From the NCBI RefSeq assembly GCF_030272615.1, contig NC_081405.1:471622008-471686007 (forward strand): a stretch of 64,000 bases of DNA, in the 5' to 3' direction. Positions 59,546 to 64,000 of this stretch are shown here, in pieces; the stretch's first letter is position 1, and every line of letters starts with the position of its first letter. Below the pieces are notes generated by a model. It had not been told where the DNA came from, did not search any database, and saw only the letters and a list, made by a program, of their open reading frames with translations. The stretch is from Cryptomeria japonica. Taxonomy: Eukaryota; Streptophyta; Pinopsida; Cupressales; Cupressaceae. The translations under genes were made by a program, and so were the position numbers.

Positions 59546-60094
59546 AAAAAGAAGGACCATTACATGAAATTTTTGTCAAAAAATGAAAAATTCTCTATGG
59601 CACGCTTCTCGAGGCAAAATTTCACTTAATCTTCATCCCATCCTCGAACCACGTTTCGAATTTCATTGCATTTTGGGATCGTTTGCTATGTCTTTCCTTC
59701 AATTTCGGGTTTTTTTCTCCCTGACTACAGCTGGGAAATTTTCCTTGAATTGCAAATTTTAATGTTTTCCTTTGTTTTAGTCTTTGTAGGGAAATTTTTG
59801 GCTAATTACAAGTGCACTTTATTGAAAAAAGAACTTGTAACTTACCTTTTATTTCTCCCTTGATGCCTTTTGGCTTTTTAAGTTATAATAGGGATTTTCT
59901 GAATAAGTTACAAGTTAATTTTAAATTGCATATTTATTTATAGCTTGTAATTCTTTTTTAAAACCCCTATTTTAATGTCTTTTGCTTGTAGTGGGGATTT
60001 TAAACCCCTATTACATGTGTTAAGTTATTAAGACTTGTTGTAGGGATTTTATTTTCCCTTTACAAGTAATTTGTAACTTGCACATCTCTCTCCA

Positions 60095-60335
60095 AAACCC
60101 GATTTTGCCTAGAAATGAAATAAAGTAACATTTGAAACTTGCTATTTTGCCCAAAAAACCCGATTTTCTCCATAAAGTGCAAATTGGGAATTTTAAACTT
60201 GTAATTGCATTTCTAAAACCCGATTTTGCCTTGTTGAGAGAAAAGTAACATTTTAAACTTGCTATATGGGAAATAAAACCCGATTTTCTCTATTGCATGA
60301 AAAAAAAAACTTGCATTCTTTTTCCAAAACCCGAC
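60095..60335 (+). repeat. 60-bp tandem repeat, ~4.5 units
   Basis: AAACCCGATTTT recurs at 60095, 60156, 60216 and 60276, with a shortened copy at 60327. Units also share AACTTGCTAT and AAAGTAACATTT elements. Related words (ATCGGGTTTT, AATCCGATT) recur up to 61310. Confidence 0.92.
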
Positions 60336-61464
60336 CAGCTTAAGGAAGGCGATTTTGTTGGAAATTTGAAGCATTTTTTGTGGAGATTTTTTGGGAGATA
60401 GAAGGCGTTTGGGATTCTTCCCTATTCTGATGCATTTGCAAACATCTTTCATGCCATTTGGGGTTCTTGTTTGCTGATTTTCTGCTAAAATGCCTTCCAC
60501 ATGATTCCTAAGACCCACGTTTTGGTGGATCTAAACTCCACAAAGCAGCAATCTCCTAAATCATTTTGCCTTCCTTCACCTAGGCGTTGAAGTTGGAGGA
60601 AGATTTGACCACTTCTTGTGCCATTGGATTTGCATTTGGTGCCATGTTTTTCTGCTCAAGGCGTTTTTGTAAAACATGGCAAGGGTTTAGAATACACTTT
60701 ATTCTCTATTTAAGAGTTCTTCTTCCTTCTTTCAAAGATTGATCATCTTTTGAAGAGGCATTTTCAGTTTGAAGCAAGGTATGATTTCTTTCCTTTCTTT
60801 GTTTCATTTTCTTGTTTTCTTGTCTTCTTGTTTTTCCTTTCTAGTTGCAAATTTGTGTATATGTTTATTTTGCCCCAAAAATCGGTTTTGTGAGAAAGAT
60901 TTTCCCCTTTGTAAAGCAATTTATGAATTGCATTGTTCTTCCCCATTTTACCTCTTTACTTGTATTCAGGATTTTAAATCCTGATTACAAGTTGAATGAA
61001 AATCATTGCTCTTCCCTTACGGTTAAAAAAATTTAACCATCTTTTGTTGAAATTCCAAGTTGCAAAGATGAAAAATACCCATCCTTCCAAAATCGGGTTT
61101 TTAAAACCGGATTGCATGTCTAAAGTTCTTCCCATTTTCTTGGAAGTGACATTCCCAAAATCTTCCCATTTTTATCAATCCATATCACCTATATCCGTAC
61201 TTTCCCTTCACGTCATTTCCCACAAGTCTAATTCTCCTTTTTCACTCATTTCTCCATTTTCCGTTTTACAAGTATACTTGCATTCGGGTTTTAAAAATCC
61301 GATTGCATGTGCATTCTTCCCAGCTTGTATACTTGTAAAATTTTCCCCAAAATCCGAAATTGGTCAAAGTCAATATTCCTAGCATTTCCGATTTATTTCC
61401 CATCTTTCTCCCACAAAATCGTGAAGTGCAAGGGTTGGAGTTCTTCCCATTTGAAGAAGGAAAA

Positions 61465-63756
61465 ATGTTAGTTGCAGCTGATTATTTAGTTGCAGCTGAT
61501 TATGATGTTGCGTTAACACTTTTAAGTCTTCATCGCAGTATACCAGGTTGTCCTTCAATGTCAAATTTACCATCCTCTCCTATTCCAAAGAAGATGAAGT
61601 ATAAATATGACAAGTACCAGAATGAAGTTTCACCTTCACAAGTTTCCTCTCCTTTGGATCGCATAAAAGATACGGAAATAGGGCATGTGGACATGTTAGA
61701 ATTTGTCAAGAGAGTGGAGGATCCGCAGGATAGTAATATGCAGCGGCTGTTGGACAGCCACATCCATCACGCATCGTCTTTTCCGGTGGCTGCCCTAGAA
61801 CCTGAATTTGTTCTCGCTTGCGCCCATCGCTTTGACAAGGAGACAAGAACCATTAAAAATGATGAAGGTGAAGCAATAATCCGCCTTGATGCGGATACAA
61901 TTGAGAAAGTCTTCAGAATACCACCAGCACCTGTTTATATGGAAATTTCAAAGGATAGTGCAACCAAGTACTATGTCAAGAGGGAAAAGGATTGCAAACA
62001 TCATATTAATAGGTGGATTCATGAGCCACGAGCCACCTTCTCAAGGTGGGCTAAGTTGTACCGCTGTGACTTTAAGTGGGAAATTGGAGACATCATAACT
62101 CTCCTCAGCAGGATGATGGGTCTTGAACACTCCGATGTTTTTGAACCCTGGATGTATCAGTTTACAATGTTCATAAGGCAATCCCATCATATATCATGGG
62201 GAGAGATTATCAGCGATGCTTTGTGCGAGCAACTTGCAGTAGTCCCTACCACCATGACTTTCTACATGAATTCATACTTAGTGTATTTAGCAACATCACT
62301 CATACATTTCCCTAGTCTTTCTACCAAGGGTGACCGCTCGCTTATACCTGTATGGGAATATTATGATCAGCTGCCTTTGAGACCCAACAGATTGCATTTC
62401 AGAAGAGTTCAAGATGCATTCTTTGGCTACTTCATGTGCCAGTTTGACAAGACTCTAAAGAACAGAAGGGTGTCAGATGAGGCATGGGAAAGAGTGAATG
62501 AGTATGGGTGCTTGTTTCTTCAATTCCCAACCTTTACCTATATGAGAGTCGGATGCTATAGTGGGCAGCCATACATGCTCCCTAGATACCCAACTGATAA
62601 GATCATACTTATGGAGTTGGGAAGACAGATCATGGTTGTTCACGCTCATCAGTCTATCAGACATAAGGTCGGAATGGGGATTTCTACAACAAACCCATTG
62701 AAAATTGGCCAGTATTCTCTTGTCACATCCGTCAAAGCCAAAGCTATGGAGACTGAAATGCAAGAGATTAAACTCAAAAGGTTTAAGTCTAGGGCAGATT
62801 TTGATTATCGAGATATGAAGGAAAAAATCAAGAAATCCTTCATACACGTGCATCGTATTGAGGATATCTGGGTAGATCTTCGTACAGAAGTGGAGGTTCT
62901 CAAAATGGATTACTTCAGGCTTACTGTTGAACAGGTTATTGATTTGAACTTGGTGGATATCCCGCAAGGGATGATTGATGATGGGCATGTACTTGATCCT
63001 GAATATATTTCACGAAGGGTTGAGGAAGCTCCACTTCCTTTAATCCAATGGTCACACAAAGAATGCACGTCCATTCTTGAAAGATTTCAGCCTATCTTGG
63101 CTAACACCAACACTTGGCTCAAAGGTAATGGTGTTAGACTCATCAAGATCAAGGTTGGGAATGAAGATGACTCTACGGGGCCTCTTGGACGTAAGTCTGA
63201 GATTCAGATTGACAACAAGGAAGGTGCATCATCTTTTGGCACCAAGATCAAATTGCGGGTTAGTCGGGCAGTAGTGCTTCCTCTCGAAGAGGCAACAGTT
63301 CGTGGAAAGGAAAAGTCTCGGTTTCATGATCATGTGATTGATCCTGACAATCCAGAAGAAGGACAGCAATCTGATGATGCTCCTAAGTCTCTAGCTTCGG
63401 ACTCACCTCATGAGATTCCTTCCTCAGTTTCCATTGAGACACCTCTTTCTCCTCCTGACATAATAGTGGAAGAGTCTCCTCAGAATGTCGTTCCTATTTC
63501 AACATTTGAGCCGCCTCCTGATCATCAACAAGAGGGTGTGTTGCAAATTCCTGAGGATACTCCTGCATGTATCCAGTTGTCAGAAATTGATACCTCCACT
63601 TCTGGCTTTGAAGAATTTATGAAGCAATCTTCATGCCCATTGATTACTAAGCAAACCATGGTCAACATCCAAACAGATACTCCTCCCAAGGTGACCACGG
63701 TTGTTCAAACAGAAACTGCTTCCCTTCGCTTTCAGCAGCTACTCAAGGAGAACTAG
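61465..63756 (+). CDS. Intact 763-residue LARD-type ORF, unknown function
   Basis: The first in-frame ATG is 61465 (MLVAADYLVAADYDVALTLL, with a short internal repeat). The frame is open for 763 codons. Residues ~120-250 contain LEPEFVLACAHRFD, IRLDADTIEKVFRIPP and FSRWAKLYRCDFKWEIGDII. A helical region follows with FYMNSYLVYLATSLIHFPSL, then FLQFPTFTYMRVGCYSGQPY and MLPRYPTDKIILMELGRQI; the latter has a decayed relative at 27538-27759. The C-terminal third is Ser/Pro/Glu-rich and probably disordered. There are no RT, protease, integrase or zinc-knuckle motifs. The pattern recalls plant transposon-protein/Transposase_32-like domains of non-autonomous LTR elements (inference). It stops at TAG 63754 but continues in another frame. 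It could instead be an uncharacterised host gene, which I think less likely. Confidence 0.75.
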   Translation: MLVAADYLVAADYDVALTLLSLHRSIPGCPSMSNLPSSPIPKKMKYKYDKYQNEVSPSQVSSPLDRIKDTEIGHVDMLEFVKRVEDPQDSNMQRLLDSHIHHASSFPVAALEPEFVLACAHRFDKETRTIKNDEGEAIIRLDADTIEKVFRIPPAPVYMEISKDSATKYYVKREKDCKHHINRWIHEPRATFSRWAKLYRCDFKWEIGDIITLLSRMMGLEHSDVFEPWMYQFTMFIRQSHHISWGEIISDALCEQLAVVPTTMTFYMNSYLVYLATSLIHFPSLSTKGDRSLIPVWEYYDQLPLRPNRLHFRRVQDAFFGYFMCQFDKTLKNRRVSDEAWERVNEYGCLFLQFPTFTYMRVGCYSGQPYMLPRYPTDKIILMELGRQIMVVHAHQSIRHKVGMGISTTNPLKIGQYSLVTSVKAKAMETEMQEIKLKRFKSRADFDYRDMKEKIKKSFIHVHRIEDIWVDLRTEVEVLKMDYFRLTVEQVIDLNLVDIPQGMIDDGHVLDPEYISRRVEEAPLPLIQWSHKECTSILERFQPILANTNTWLKGNGVRLIKIKVGNEDDSTGPLGRKSEIQIDNKEGASSFGTKIKLRVSRAVVLPLEEATVRGKEKSRFHDHVIDPDNPEEGQQSDDAPKSLASDSPHEIPSSVSIETPLSPPDIIVEESPQNVVPISTFEPPPDHQQEGVLQIPEDTPACIQLSEIDTSTSGFEEFMKQSSCPLITKQTMVNIQTDTPPKVTTVVQTETASLRFQQLLKEN

Positions 63757-64000
63757 TTGCTTTACCTCCATGGCTTAGTTCTTTTACCCCAAAGAGGAAG
63801 AAGCAGGAAATCTCTCCTGATGTCTTTGACTATCAGCAACTCAAACAGTCTAGGCCCAAGGTTGCTAAAAAGGCCAAGACAATCTCAAGAGTGATTGTTG
63901 ATAGCAATAAGATGAAAGTGGCAGAAATTGTCGAGCCCCTTGCAGATAAGCCACGTGAGGAAATGCAAGTTGTTGATTACAGGGTTACAATGATAGAATT
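63738..64000 (+). pseudogene. Continuation of LARD ORF in another frame
   Basis: From about 63738 a second frame is open to the window end: ATQGELVALPPWLSSFTPKR, then a Lys-rich stretch (KKQEISPDVF, KVAKKAKTISRVIVD). Its composition carries on directly from the ORF above. A single-base indel near 63720-63740 would join them. No obvious slippery heptamer is visible there. Confidence 0.65.

Larger units (their letters stand above)
58792..61464 (+). mobile_element. LTR-like 5' region of retroelement
   Basis: It begins TGTGACGTTTTCACACATTG, the same start as the LTR-like block at 35015. A TATA-like TCTATTTAAGAG lies near 60706. It includes a pyrimidine tract and a 60-bp tandem repeat. I could not place the inner LTR end or a PBS between 60780 and 61464, so this span probably includes both LTR and leader. 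Confidence 0.5.

Noticed and set aside
59056-59629. Three overlapping Pro/Ser/Phe/Leu-rich ORFs
   Set aside because: All three plus frames are open because the DNA is almost pure pyrimidine, a composition effect.

Overview
This window reads as nuclear DNA of a seed plant with a large, transposon-rich genome, probably a gymnosperm such as a conifer. The evidence is a host gene split by a 26.4-kb intron, several generations of nested LTR retrotransposons, solo LTRs, and mostly decayed element ORFs. The organism call is an inference from architecture. There are no prokaryotic operons, rRNA genes, CRISPR arrays or recognisable tRNA genes.

Layout. (1) 230-16490: two chromodomain-type Ty3/gypsy elements in tandem on the minus strand, sharing their central LTR (LTR-internal-LTR-internal-LTR). 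Both internal regions lack gag and the catalytic half of the protease. (2) 17282-17804: a probable small solo LTR. (3) 17893-25207: a non-autonomous, LARD-like LTR element (minus strand) with four zinc-knuckle remnants and a separate ~1,025-codon ORF, but no protease, RT or integrase. (4) 26300-27840: a decayed ORF related to the large ORF at the right edge, interrupted by two adjacent long hairpins. (5) 30216-31321 and 57721-57864: four minus-strand exons of a PLP-dependent cysteine-synthase-like enzyme. The 5' exons lie beyond the window. (6) Inside the giant intron (31322-57720): duplicated segments, a ~3.1-kb LTR-like block, a 1.16-kb solo LTR (TSD TTTAC) containing a complete Ty1/copia element (TSD TCCCT), a decayed second copia fragment, and a full-length hAT DNA transposon (52944-56665, TSD TATATATA) whose transposase has one in-frame stop. 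(7) 58792-64000: the left part of a plus-strand LTR-type element with regular 60-bp repeats, then an intact 763-residue ORF without pol domains that continues in another frame to the window end.

The only clear host gene is the cysteine-synthase-like enzyme; everything else recognisable is mobile-element sequence. The exon reading frames join exactly across the 26.4-kb intron, so the insertions have not visibly disrupted the gene. Many of the stops that break element ORFs fit C-to-T change, as expected for methylated, silenced transposons. The least explained items are the two LARD-type ORFs and their shared fold, the long palindrome next to the hAT transposase start, and the propagated gag-less gypsy structure.
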